Shown: piece by piece, positions 1-10,136 of the stretch
Layout of the letters: the number at the start of each line of letters is the position of its first letter
Position numbering within the stretch: position 1 is the first letter of the stretch
Assembly: GCA_903632075.3 (NCBI GenBank)
Contig: CAHIKZ030005499.1
Span: 1,285,001 to 1,349,000 of the forward strand
DNA from: Acanthosepion pharaonis
Lineage: Eukaryota; Mollusca; Cephalopoda; Sepiida; Sepiidae
Direction of reading: 5' to 3'
DNA: 64,000 nt
Notes under the pieces: generated by a model
What the model saw: only the letters and a program-made list of their open reading frames with translations
What the model was told of the DNA's origin: nothing
The model's database searches: none
Program-made: the position numbers and the translations under genes

Positions 1-249
1 AACTTCTTTTCCTGATTTTAAGTGCGAATGTCTTTCTGTGTCCATTTTCTTTAAAACTCAGGATCCTAGTATAGAACTTCATCCCCGTTGGCACGTGTCT
101 CTTCTTCATCTGTGAGGAAATTGTCCATCATTTACTGCGCTTACATAGGAGAGTGGCACTCTTTTCTGTCTTCCATTTTAGTAGTATTTGATTACATTTA
201 TGACAGATCAACGCTTGTTGAGCAGTTTAATACAAAAATCAATCTTTAT
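1..249. other. Unannotated flank
   Basis: I see no open frame of note, repeat or RNA signature in this stretch before the satellite begins. Confidence 0.5.
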
Positions 250-1600
250 TAATTTGAGTTTATAAGCACTTAGTTAAAATATAATGGTAGCTTTGATGTA
301 ATTATAAGCATTTACATGGTTCGTGGATAGGTAAATATTAGCCGCTTATAGTTGAGTCTCTAAGCATTGACTTGTTTCGGGCATAGGTAAATATTTGCCG
401 CTTATATTTGAGTCTCTGAGCATTTACTTGGTTCCGGGGATAGGTAAATATTAGCCGCTTTTAGTTGAGTCTCTAAGCATTTACTTTGTTCGGGGATAGA
501 TAAATATTAGCTGCTTATAGTTGAGACTCTGAGCATTTACTTGGTTCCGGGGATAGGTAAATATTAGCCCCTTATAGTTGAGTCTCTAAGCATTGACTTG
601 TTTCGGGCATAGGTAAATATTTGCCGCTTATAGTTGAGTCTCTGAGCATTTACTTGGTTCCGGGGATAGGTAAATATTAGCCGCTTTTAGTTGAGTCTCT
701 GAGCATTTACTTTGTTCGGGGATAGATAAATATTAGCTGCTTATAGTTGAGTCTCTGAGCATTTACTTGGTTCCGGGGATAGGTAAATATTAGCCCCTTA
801 TAGTTGAGTCTCTAAGCATTGACTTGTTTCTGGGCCTAGGTAAATATTTGCCGCTTATATTTGAGTCTCTGAGCATTTACTTGGTTCGGGGATAGGTAAA
901 TATTAGCCTTTTGTTGGTCTCTTTTACTTTGTTGAGTCTCTAAGCATTTACTTTGTTCGCGGATAGGTAAATATTAGCCGGTTATAGTTGAGTCTCTGAG
1001 CCTTTACTTGGTTCCGGGGATAGGTAAATATTAGCCCATTATAGTTGAGTGTCTGAGCATTTACTTGGTTCCGGGGATAGGTAAATATTAGCCGCTTATA
1101 GTTGAGTCTCTGAGCATTTACTTGGTTCCGGGGATAGGTCAATATTAGCCCCTTATTTTTGAGTCTCTGAGCATTTACTTGGTTCGGGAATAGGTAAATA
1201 TTAGCCGCTTATAGTTGAGTCTCTAAGCATTTACTTTGTTCGGGGATAGGTAAATAGTGGCCCTTTTTATTTGAGTTCATACGCATTACTGGCTCCGCGG
1301 ATAGGTAAATATTGATCGTTTATGTATTTTTTTTTTTTAATCGGTCTTGTATATTTCCACTGGGTTAGGGAATAGGTAAATATTGGTCATTTATATATTA
1401 GTCTATAAGTATTTACGCGTTTCAGGAATGGTAATTAATGGGCTATTATATTTAGATCTATAAGCAATGACTTGGTTCAGGGATAGGTAAATATTAGTCG
1501 TTTATATTAGGGTTTATAAGAAATTTGTTTGCTCGGGGAAAGCTAACTATTGCTCGTTCATATTTGAGTTTATAAACATTTACTTTGCCCGGGAACATGT
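250..1600. repeat. 56/57-bp satellite array
   Basis: About 24 units of 56 or 57 bp follow one another. Each starts near GAGTCTCTAAGCATTTACTT and contains GGGGATAGGTAAATATTAGC. Units are regular from about 354 to 1250, apart from a break near 905-940, and become progressively degenerate toward 1600. Because 57 is divisible by three, the reverse strand gives a 19-residue repeat in a short open frame (948-1142); this is a by-product of the repeat and not evidence for a protein. Confidence 0.95.
354..861. repeat. 226-bp higher-order repeat in the satellite
   Basis: Four distinguishable unit types (A-B-C-D, lengths 56+57+56+57) recur in the same order. Type A (GACTTGTTTCGGGCATAGG) starts at 354, 580 and 806, exactly 226 bp apart. 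Type C (GGGGATAGATAAATATTAGC) starts at 467 and 693. So just over two full higher-order units are present, showing that blocks of four were amplified together. Confidence 0.9.
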
Positions 1601-1910
1601 AAAAAGTATATCGGGAAAATTGTTCGAAAACAATTAATCGAAAATCATTTACTGGAATTGTTTGAATGAAAATTAATCAGAAAGACAATTATGCTAAATG
1701 ATAATTATTCGAAATACCTATGTTTGAAATACGTATGTGGCCTCTTACCTTGAGATGCTGATTTATCTAGAAATAATAACGCCTTTGAAGGATGGCATAG
1801 GATTTTTTGGCAGGAAGTGTCAACACATCATCTCATAATATGGAAATTCTTAGACGGTTTAAAAGAGAACAGGACTTGTAAGAAATTCATATTGTAAAAG
1901 TAAGGGCAGG
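1601..1910. other. AT-rich, nothing recognised
   Basis: The first part holds short GAAAATTA/AATTAATC-type repeats. No coding or element signature is visible until the LINE fragment. Confidence 0.4.
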
Positions 1911-2385
1911 TAAATGGATGGTGGAACAAAAGATAAATTTTATTAAGAGCTACAAAGGACATGAAATTGTAGAGGGCTTGGAAAATTTGATACTCACAGG
2001 ACAGATTGAAGGCAAGAGGGACAGAGGAAACCAATGCATAACCTACCTAGCGAGCTTGAGTAAATGGATGGCGGAACAAAAGATAAATTTTATTAAGAGC
2101 TACAAAGGACATGAAATTGTAGAGGGCTTGGAAAATTTGATACTCACAGGACAGATTGAAGGCAAGAGGGACAGAGGAAAACAACGCATAACCTACCTTG
2201 TGAGCTTGAGTAAATGGATGGTGGAACAAAAGATAAATTTTATTAAGAGCTACAAAGGACATGAAATTGTAGAGGGCTTGGAAAATTTGATACTCACAAG
2301 ACAGATTGAAGGCAAGAGGGACAGAGGAAAACAACGCATAACCTACCTAGAGAGCTTCAGTAAATGGATGGTGGAACAAAAGAAA
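1911..2385. repeat. 150-bp tandem triplication
   Basis: Three 150-bp units differ at only a few positions, followed by the first bases of a fourth. The period is a multiple of three and keeps the LINE frame open. Confidence 0.9.
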
Positions 2386-2424
2386 TTATGGATTGCCCAC
2401 GTCCTGAATGAACACGACACATAG
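1911..2424 (+). pseudogene. LINE ORF2 C-terminus (LINE-C) with an in-frame triplication
   Basis: The open frame 1918-2424 (168 aa) consists of three nearly identical 50-residue repeats (start points 1918, 2068, 2218; period 150 bp) and a final tail ending in NEHDT before a stop. Each repeat contains LENLILTGQIEGKR and LSKWM. That motif follows the RT domain in a family of animal LINEs whose ORF2 ends in a short basic, Trp-containing C-terminal region. A second copy of this tail lies at 21655-22018 in a single, unrepeated state, which suggests the triplication is secondary. The RT core is absent upstream, so this is a 5'-truncated fragment. Family assignment is from motif recognition; the clade is not certain. 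Expression is not implied. Confidence 0.75.
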
Positions 2425-2905
2425 ATTTAGCAGATAGGGTAGCCACTATTTTCGTTTATAACTCATTTTCTTTTCCCATTATTGCCCTCCTGCGTCCATT
2501 CAGTATCACTTCCGCGTGTTATCTTTTCTCCTGCTTCCGTACAATTTCGTTTTGATATTTTTACTCGGCTGCTTTAAATGGTGTATTCGCTGACTTCCGC
2601 CCGAGAAATCAGCCTCCTCATGTTTGTAATATTTCTTCCATTCTAATAACTTCACCCACCCTCATTACTGATACAGATTTATGTGCTACCGTACTGCGTA
2701 AAAATCTACCAGGTATCAAACAAGGTCTTTACTCGATGGGGGACCATAACGCGATGGTGTGTCCATCAAAGATTTAGAGACAATCAGAGAATAGCCAGAG
2801 TTTCATTATTTCTAATCAAGGAAGATGCATGTGTACGCGTCTCGGGGAAAGAGTAAAATCAAAGCGAAATGTTTAAATAAAATTACTATATGTGGCATGT
2901 ATAGC
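2425..2905. other. No recognised feature
   Basis: Mixed-composition sequence with stops in all frames and no repeat shared with the rest of the window that I could see. Confidence 0.4.
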
Positions 2906-2908
2906 AGT

Positions 2909-2909
2909 C

Positions 2910-2968
<59 letters not shown>

Positions 2969-2993
2969 GAACAGACTGGGACTGATAGATACA

Positions 2994-3045
<52 letters not shown>

Positions 3046-3081
3046 AATGAACAGACTGGAAAAATAGAAATGAGCAGATTG

Positions 3082-3134
<53 letters not shown>

Positions 3135-3144
3135 TGAACAGGCT

Positions 3145-3186
<42 letters not shown>

Positions 3187-3231
3187 TGGACAGGCTAAGA
3201 TAGATAGATAGATAGATAGATAGAGAGATAG

Positions 3232-3263
<32 letters not shown>

Positions 3264-3272
3264 GGACAGGCT

Positions 3273-3306
<34 letters not shown>
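2909..3306. repeat. Compound (GATA)n/(GAAA)n microsatellite
   Basis: GATA tracts at about 2909-2966, 3082-3134, 3148-3185, 3199-3261 and 3275-3306 and a GAAA tract at about 2994-3046 are separated by spacers related to ATGAACAGGCTAA. The spacer is repeated with the tracts, so the array is compound and not a single interrupted tract. Confidence 0.95.
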
Positions 3307-3308
<2 letters not shown>

Positions 3309-3336
3309 GTTCCGATTCATATAGATATATATGATA

Positions 3337-3337
<1 letters not shown>

Positions 3338-3384
<47 letters not shown>
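3338..3384. repeat. (TA)n array
   Basis: Pure TA tract on the left side of the H1 hairpin. Confidence 0.95.
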
Positions 3385-3390
<6 letters not shown>

Positions 3391-3665
3391 ATATATTATA
3401 AATAAATTTATTTAAAACATAGTTTTTCCGCTATACAAAAATGGAAGGTCCGAATTTAATTTTGAGGATGAAATGGAAGTAATGTCTTTAATTTAATTAC
3501 AAAATTAAATTCGGACCTTCCATTTTTGAAACATGGTTAGAACTGTGTAGCGGAAAAACCTATTTTAAATCAATTTATTTATAATATTAATGCTCTATAA
3601 ATTTACATTGAGCACTTTTTTGTAAAAATAAAAATATCTATAAGAACACCAGATTATATATCTTA
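3385..3665. repeat. H1 repeat with internal hairpin
   Basis: The arms around 3390-3455 and 3503-3585 are inverted copies (shared core AATTCGGACCTTCCATTTTT and its complement), so this half folds back on itself. The remainder (ATGCTCTATAAATTTACATT, then GAACACCAGATTATATATC) is the tail common to H1 copies at 8100, 43037, 55272 and 58790. TA arrays lie on both sides. At 8.1 and 58.8 kb H1 abuts PLE coding sequence, so H1 is probably a PLE-associated flank. Confidence 0.75.
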
Positions 3666-3675
3666 CGGTTCTTTC

Positions 3676-3678
<3 letters not shown>

Positions 3679-3726
<48 letters not shown>
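3679..3726. repeat. (TA)n array
   Basis: Pure TA tract between the H1 copy and the mariner relic. Confidence 0.95.
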
Positions 3727-3729
<3 letters not shown>

Positions 3730-4392
3730 AATGGAAAATTGTCGACATTTTATAATTTTAATTTCGCGCGTTGTTTGTTTTTAACTTTGTTGACTGCAGA
3801 GTATCGAAGGTCTACGAGAATTCACGCCGCCAGAAATTTGGAAACGGCTTGTTCTACTGCTTGGCATTTACGCCGGAAGCTCCAATACAAACATTTCATA
3901 GGGTTTGGGCATCAATCTGAGGACAGTGTAGATGATTCTGGTGAAGGCCTCAGATTCAACACAGAGGCCTTGAGGGTCAAGAGAGTTACTGCTCGAAAAT
4001 CCTATATCTGCTAACAGGACACTGCACCATGTCACACAGGCCAGTGGCATGACTGTCAGATAATTTCCGCGACCACACCACATCTTCGACCACACTTTAC
4101 ATCTGTCCCCAGACAGCATCCCACTGTTTGGGGTGCAGTTGAGGGAGAGACCAACAAAACTCATTTTAACACCAAAGATAAACTGAAGGCAAGAATTAGA
4201 CAAGGTGACCATCCAGAAGAATTGCAGGAAATTCCGAAGTCGTCTGGAGGCCTTGGTTGAAGCCAATGGCGATTTTATTGAATAAATTTAGTCTTTAGTA
4301 TTTCAAGATACTTTTGTGTAATTTTGGTAAATATATCTATTAAAATGAGAAGTCAGTTTTATTTTCATTTTTGCGTCATTTAGAGACGACAA
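3727..4392 (+). pseudogene. Internally deleted mariner-like transposon
   Basis: The left part encodes a mariner N-terminal helix-turn-helix region (FTPPEIWKRLVLLLG, about 3822-3866) with stops. The middle jumps to the second catalytic motif (QDTAPCHT, about 4012-4036). The right part carries VWGAVEGETNKTHFNTKDKL and RSRLEALVEANGDFIE at the C-terminus with a frame change between them. In an intact mariner these motifs lie far apart, so much of the catalytic core is missing. The ends look like imperfect inverted repeats (left GCGAATGGAAAATTGTCG, right complement GCGATGGATACATTGTCG), and TA arrays flank both sides, consistent with the TA target of the superfamily. Non-functional. Confidence 0.75.
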
Positions 4393-4407
4393 TGTATCCA
4401 TCGCACC

Positions 4408-4410
<3 letters not shown>

Positions 4411-4448
<38 letters not shown>
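4411..4448. repeat. (TA)n array
   Basis: TA tract following the mariner right end. Confidence 0.95.
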
Positions 4449-4450
<2 letters not shown>

Positions 4451-4574
4451 GCTCAAACACTAATATTCCACGGTTATAATTTATTACATTGGAATCGGAA
4501 TCATGATCCAATTCATCAGACCTACAAATTCAAAAAGAAATTGGAAAATTTCGTGTTTGAGTCTTTTATTTTAT
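4449..4574. repeat. H2 repeat, single arm
   Basis: Starts GCTCAAACACTAATATTCCA and contains TTGGAATCGGAATCATGATC. The same sequence occurs at 22876 (as a two-armed hairpin) and at 38340. It begins directly after a TA array, as the other copies do. Confidence 0.75.
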
Positions 4575-5205
4575 ACTAGCAGTAGAGCCCGGCGTTGCCC
4601 GGGGATGTAACAGCAAGAGATAGATCAAGTATCGACCATCATAAAGACTGAAATATAAAATTGACAAAGATTATTGTTTAAGGTTGACGAACACGCATGT
4701 CTTAATTAGTTTTTTTTTACGAATTGGTCAAACCCAAACGTTGTTTTCAATCGTTATAAGTCTACCGATTGAATAGAATTTTATTATAAACAATTGTCTT
4801 GTAAATGGAATTTTAAAGCATTCTGAATGTAAAAATAAAGAAAAAAGTGTGTAAGACAACAAGAAACACTACCTGCCAAAAAAAGTAAAGTTTTGTTGAA
4901 ATCGGTTGAAAAATGTATGAAATCCGATCCCATATATAAACGAACACACACAAACAACCTGGGTTTTATAAGTATAACTCGATATGAGTTGTCCCCCTTT
5001 CATTCTCGTGATGATGCCTCTTAATCGTGTTTTCAAATTGATTTCGTGCAAAAACAATTGTGTTTTTCCAATTTTTGGTGCTGTTAGAACCACCGCAAGG
5101 TAATTTTACGTAGTCCTGTGAAGTTTTGTTGAAAAATGTAGGAAATCCGATTCAATATATAAATGTACAGACACACGCACACAATCTGCGTTTTATCATA
5201 AGTAA
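4575..5205 (+). repeat. 0.7-kb dispersed repeat (GCCCGGCGTTGCCCGG family), copy 1
   Basis: Begins ACTAGCAGTAGAGCCCGGCG and ends TCTGCGTTTTATCATAAGTA. Two internal modules each contain GGTTGAAAAATGTA (T/G)GAAATCCGAT followed by ATATATAAACG and a short AC tract. Three further copies at 6482, 32369 and 61438 lie in the same orientation. The layout resembles the 3' end of a non-LTR retroposon, but no ORF is present, so the class is uncertain. Confidence 0.85.
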
Positions 5206-6481
5206 TATGATTAGCAATTTCAAAATAATTATCCTCCATTCTTTTCTAATTCATCCATTTGCCTTGCTCTTGAATATAAAACTAAATTTTGTTCATCCCA
5301 AATTTAAGTAGACTCATAGCCTTGTATCACAGACATACTGATGAAAATGAATACATTTTACAAACTTTAACAAAGCAGTGAAAGAAAATTAAAATAATGT
5401 TTACGGGAACATCACATTCTGAAAACAAAAGATCTATTTTTTGATTATTTAAAAAAAAAAAAGGGGACACCACTCAGAAGGCACTGATCTCCTCCTACTC
5501 CCTTATATTAAGAAGGGAGAGGAACGATCCTCAATGACAAAATCATTTGGGTCAGAGCCACCCAAAAGACATGCCGGCTTCACGCTCAGAGATCAGTACT
5601 GTGACTCCTCATCGTGGTGTGTCGTCCGAACAAGAGTATCAGACGTTCGTGCGATGCATACTTAAGAAATGATCCTTAAAAGTATGATCTATAAAAATTA
5701 AGACCTACTGCTTCGGATTAGTTCTCACACTTACTACAACACTACCATTGGGCTGCCTCATTTGCATATCCAATAACAAAATACAACAGTTATTAAATTG
5801 TAAATGAAGAAAAATACTATTTTCTTAACTTATTATTAGTAACTCTCATTTAGTCACTTTCTATTTGACTTTATTTTTATTTTGTTTCAGTTTTTAATTA
5901 TTTAGAAAGTTGTTTAAGTTATTTCTTAATAATCGTCACTTCTCAACAGGAAGTCAGGCAAGGGAGTTAACTTTGAATTCCTTTATACAGCGCTTTTATT
6001 TAAATCACATTTTTATTACTTTCTCTCTTTATTAAGCTAAAGATAAAGCTGTATATCTCAGTGAATAATTTACGTAGATTTATGGTAAGAGAAAGTTTTA
6101 CTTTAATTTACACGTACCTTCACGGAGTTGCTAAAAAACGCATTTTAAAGTGTTTTTTTTTTTAAATTAAATTCTACTTAATTTGCAATATCAGTCTGAA
6201 AAGCCACCTCAGTGTTAAAAATGCTTTTGTGGTTATATTTGCTTTGCAATATCATAGACTTAAAAAGAAAAGAATCTGTAAAAATCCGTAAAAAAAGAAA
6301 AATTATTTTACGTATCTAAATAAAGTGTTTATTAATTTTAAAACCAAAAACACTTCCCAGTTCGATTAACAAATTTGATGGACGCGGACGAAATTAATTA
6401 AACATTTACAAAATCTCTTAAAAATCAAATTTCTGTCCCAAATATTTTCACAATTATTGACGGTACATGGATTTATATCTA
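5206..6481. other. No recognised feature (1.3 kb)
   Basis: AT-rich. A somewhat more GC-balanced block lies at about 5460-5640. There are no long open frames, terminal repeats or recognised protein fragments on either strand. Confidence 0.4.
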
Positions 6482-7150
6482 ACTAGCAGTAGAGCCCGGC
6501 ATTGTCCGTGGATGTAACAGTAAGAGATAGATCAAGTATCAACCATTATAAAAACTGAAAAATAAAATAGACAAAGATTATTGTTTAAGGTTGACGGACA
6601 CGCATGTCTTAATTAGTTTTTTTTTTTTTTTAATTTTTTTTTACGAACTGGTCAAACCCAAACTCAAACAAAAACATTGTTTTCAATCGTTATGAGTCTA
6701 CCAATTGAATAGAATTTTATTATAAACAATTGTCTTGTAAATGGAATTTTTAAAGCATTGTGAATGTAAAAGTAAAAAAGTGTACAAGACAATAAGAAAC
6801 ACTACCTGCCAAAAAAAAGTGAAGTTTTGTTGAAATCGGTTGAAAAATGTAGGAAATCCGATCCCATATATAAACGAACACACACACACACACACACACA
6901 AAAAAAAAACAAAAAAAAAAAACAACCTGGGTTTTATAATAAGCATAACTCGATATGAGTTGTCCCCCTTTCATTCTGGCGACAGAATCATGTTTTATCC
7001 TGTTTTCAAATTGATTTCGTGCAAAAACAATTGTGTTTTTTCCAATTTTTGGCGCTGTTAGAACCACCGCAAGGTAGTTTTACGTAGTCCTGTGAAGTTT
7101 CGTTGAAATGGGTTGAAAAATGTAGGAAATCCGATCCAATATATAAACGT

Positions 7151-7197
<47 letters not shown>

Positions 7198-7219
7198 ATC
7201 TGCGTTTTATAATAAGTAA
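6482..7219 (+). repeat. 0.7-kb dispersed repeat, copy 2
   Basis: Same start (ACTAGCAGTAGAGCCCGGC) and end (TCTGCGTTTTATAATAAGTA) as copy 1. The two AC tracts are expanded (about 6879-6900 and 7153-7193), which creates spurious (CV)n translations on the reverse strand. Confidence 0.85.
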
Positions 7220-7273
7220 GATTTTTACTCTGTCCTGGATATTGAGTTCTACCTGGATTCTATCCTCTTGGTA

Positions 7274-7276
<3 letters not shown>

Positions 7277-7319
<43 letters not shown>

Positions 7320-7340
7320 ACCACTAATATTATCTATCTA

Positions 7341-7384
<44 letters not shown>

Positions 7385-7448
7385 GAAATGGACAAAGTCT
7401 GAGAATTATTTTAAGACATAAAAACAACGTATAAAGATAGAAAAAAGT

Positions 7449-7509
<61 letters not shown>
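7277..7509. repeat. Three (TA)n arrays
   Basis: TA tracts at about 7277-7317, 7344-7381 (preceded by TATC units) and 7453-7509. Between the second and third lies TTATGAAATGGACAAAGTCTG, a short sequence that recurs near TA arrays at about 23500 and 54090. Confidence 0.9.
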
Positions 7510-7510
<1 letters not shown>

Positions 7511-7849
7511 TGGAAAACTTAATAAAAGATGAATTAAATCTTCCTTGTCGATCGTTTTCAATGAAAGCTGCTTGAAAGAAATGTTGCTGACCAAGTATAC
7601 AATAATTAAACTGCATGACTCGGCAGAAAATAAGGTACAAGCAATAAGGCACAAATCACGTTGGACAACAACTGATAAAAGCCAAAGGTAGGATAGCGCA
7701 TCTTAACACCGAAATCTAAAAATGCACAGATATTCTCAAAAATCCAATAAGCACAACAGAACAAACAAGTACCGAACGCTACCTCGACCACCTCAACCAA
7801 GGACTCATTATTATCTAAAAACTATACAATAGAAATAATGAAAGGCTAG
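7510..7849. other. No recognised feature
   Basis: The plus strand has a short stretch resembling coding sequence around 7766-7820, but I cannot assign it. Confidence 0.3.
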
Positions 7850-7970
7850 GGGTGCATTTTTCAACGAATTCTGACATCCGTTAAAATTTTGTCATTAATA
7901 ATAAATAAAAAAAAAAACCAGACGACATGCGTTTAACAGATGTCAGAATTCGTTGAAAAATACACCTCTA
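7848..7970. repeat. Imperfect hairpin, ~40-bp arms
   Basis: The left arm (7850-7888, containing TTTCAACGAATTCTGACATC) is complementary to the right arm (7936-7970, containing GATGTCAGAATTCGTTGAAA). Related sequence occurs in the H1 flank near 55650-55740. Confidence 0.8.
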
Positions 7971-8099
7971 CCCCACTTAAACTTAACCTCTTTTTCGAAC
8001 GTAACTCATAATTGATACAACAATAGTTAATAAAAAGGAACACGCTACTGCCCCTGTCTGAATGATTGGATTACTCTTTATCCTTAAAAACAGGAAATT

Positions 8100-8388
8100 A
8101 TGAATTTATATGTGTGTTTAAAACTCAAAAAAAAAATAAGTTATTCCAAAATTCGCTTGAAGATGAAACAGAACTAATGGTTTTAATTTAATTATATAAT
8201 TAAATTTGAAGTTTTTAGCTTCAGTATTTGAAACATGTTTATTACTGTGTAGCGAAGAAAACATATTTTAAATCAGTTAATTTATAATATTTATGCTCTG
8301 TAAATTTACACTGAGCACTGATTTGTAAAAATAAAAATATCAATAAGAACACCGGATTATATATCTTACTGTTCTTTTTTTTATTATT
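8100..8388. repeat. H1 repeat, PLE-proximal copy
   Basis: Contains ATGCTCTGTAAATTTACACT and GAACACCGGATTATATATCT, as in the other H1 copies. It runs into a TA array and then immediately into PLE reverse-transcriptase sequence. Confidence 0.75.
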
Positions 8389-8390
8389 AT

Positions 8391-8442
<52 letters not shown>
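8389..8442. repeat. (TA)n array
   Basis: TA tract between H1 and the PLE coding remnant. Confidence 0.95.
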
Positions 8443-8444
<2 letters not shown>

Positions 8445-8508
8445 TAATGTAAAAGCTTATAAACCAGGTTTTCTCTCCAACCTATCAGATCCCAAATGCC
8501 TACACCCG

Positions 8509-8907
8509 TATACCAACTCTCAAAAACCCTCAACCATGTAATTTCCCCATACACAACCAACAATTACAGCATAGCATCAACTAATGACTACCTCCATATC
8601 TTGAAAGCAGCAAATCCCATAGCAAATAACATGGCCTCTCTGGACGTAGAAAACCTCTACCAACGTTCCAATTGAGGAAACAATCAACATAATTACAAAC
8701 ACCTCACAATATCCCCACCAAAAATACGACCCGCTACCCTTCAGAAACTACTCCTCACGTGTACGACAAAAGTTCCATTCTATGACCATAATATCCATTC
8801 TGCGACATATATTCAGACTAACGGTGGTAGCATGGGGAACCCTTTAGGCCCTACTTTTTCTAACTTTTACAGGTTCTACATTGAAAACCAAGTATTTAAA
8901 ATGATTA
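8509..8907 (+). pseudogene. PLE reverse transcriptase, fingers/palm part
   Basis: An open stretch from 8509 reads as PLE RT and contains NMASLDVENLY at about 8628-8660, the first catalytic-Asp block of PLE RTs (usual form SLDVxxLxTNVP). A frameshift follows within the NVP segment. Another frame gives IQTNGGSMGNPLGPTFSNFY (about 8806-8865), the conserved block with the MGxPLGP motif. The sequence stops at the TTAA where the inserted element begins. In a working enzyme this region holds the nucleotide-binding palm. Here it cannot make a protein. Confidence 0.85.
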
Positions 8908-10136
8908 ATTTGCATTGTAATTCCCAAAAGCCAATTTTAATGGCAATTATCTATTATGGTGTGAAAGTGCCTGATAATTTCGAAAATAACAATTAAAGTT
9001 TGCGCTCGAATACCGTTTAGGAGTTATCGAATATCTTAGTTCAGCCTTATTCGCGTCGCATTTACAGCCCGACCGACATTACTGGCGTTGTTTACATACG
9101 TATGCCTCGAGTATTAATGCGCCGAAGCTTGCTTAGTTAATGGCATTTTTACTGATCTTCTATTCTTCTTACTCGTCTTATTTTCACGAAATTTAATTTA
9201 AAATGTGCATGCTTTGCTTAATGCTCGATTTTTGTTTTTTGTTTTATAAAAATGAAGCTTTAATGAATTGTTTTTTTTTTTTTAATTTGTTATTTTTTCA
9301 ATTAAATTTTAATTAAATTGGTTCACCAGTTTTGTTTAAAAGTGAAATCTAAATTATGAATTCTATTTTTTTTTTTAAATAGTTTAAATCATTTAGAAAG
9401 AAAATTGAAAGCGTTTCTAAATAAATATAATGTCATGTATGAACCTTTTTTCCCCCGCCAAAAAAAAGAAATAATTTTAGTGTCTTACGAATTTTTTTGG
9501 TTTAAATTTTGATTCACTTAAAATATTTAGATTATTTAGAAAAGCAATAAAAATATTCTTAAGACAACGGAAAGGGCGCTATTTTTTCTAGTGAAAAACA
9601 TTGTTTTGGAAATTCTTGCAAAAATCAAAAAATTGTCGTTTTTTTTGGAAAACTTCACCCCACACTTTTTAAAAAAATCACCGTTGAAGAAAAAGGAAAA
9701 CATTATTTATTTTTTTTTTATCCTTTCAGGCACGTAATTTTTATTTTTTTTTATTTTTATTTTTTTTTTTTCATTTTTACTGATATATTTGGAATAGTCA
9801 GGTTCTTTCTGTTGGGTTACTTTTAAAATATCACGCATTCATTTTAAACTTCGCGTATTGCGCAGTAATCAAGACAAGTAAAGCTTCCACGCATTACTAC
9901 TCAAGTCAAACGTATGTAAACAAAACCTGTAATGTCGGCCGTTCAGTTGCCGAGACGCGAATAAAGTCGAACTTAGATTCTCGATAACTCCTAAACGGTA
10001 TTCGAGCGCAAACTTTTATTGCTATTTTCGAAATAATCATGCAATTTCACATCATAATTAATAATTGTCATTATGATTGGTTTGGGGGATTAGAATGCAA
10101 ATTATGATTGGTTTGGGGGATTAGAATGCAAATTAA
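8905..10136. mobile_element. 1.2-kb non-autonomous element with ~220-bp terminal inverted repeats
   Basis: Left TIR about 8909-9130 and right TIR about 9881-10132 are inverted copies, sharing for example GAATACCGTTTAGGAGTTAT and TTTACATACG. The outermost bases sit next to TTAA on both sides (8905-8908 and 10133-10136), which may be the target duplication and would suggest a piggyBac-type mechanism. The interior is AT-rich with no transposase. The right TIR has a 31-bp segment duplicated in tandem (about 10070-10131). The insert lies inside PLE RT coding sequence, so it is younger than that PLE copy. Superfamily is uncertain. Confidence 0.85.

Noticed and set aside
948..1142. Minus-strand 64-aa frame with a 19-residue repeat
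   Set aside because: It is the translation of the 57-bp satellite. Period divisibility by three explains the open frame.
3868..4266. Minus-strand 132-aa open frame
   Set aside because: Antisense to the mariner relic, whose motifs lie on the plus strand.
6698..7652. Several frames rich in (CV)n and (YI)n on the minus strand
   Set aside because: Translations of AC and TA microsatellites within the 0.7-kb repeat and TA arrays. The same applies to all similar frames in the window.
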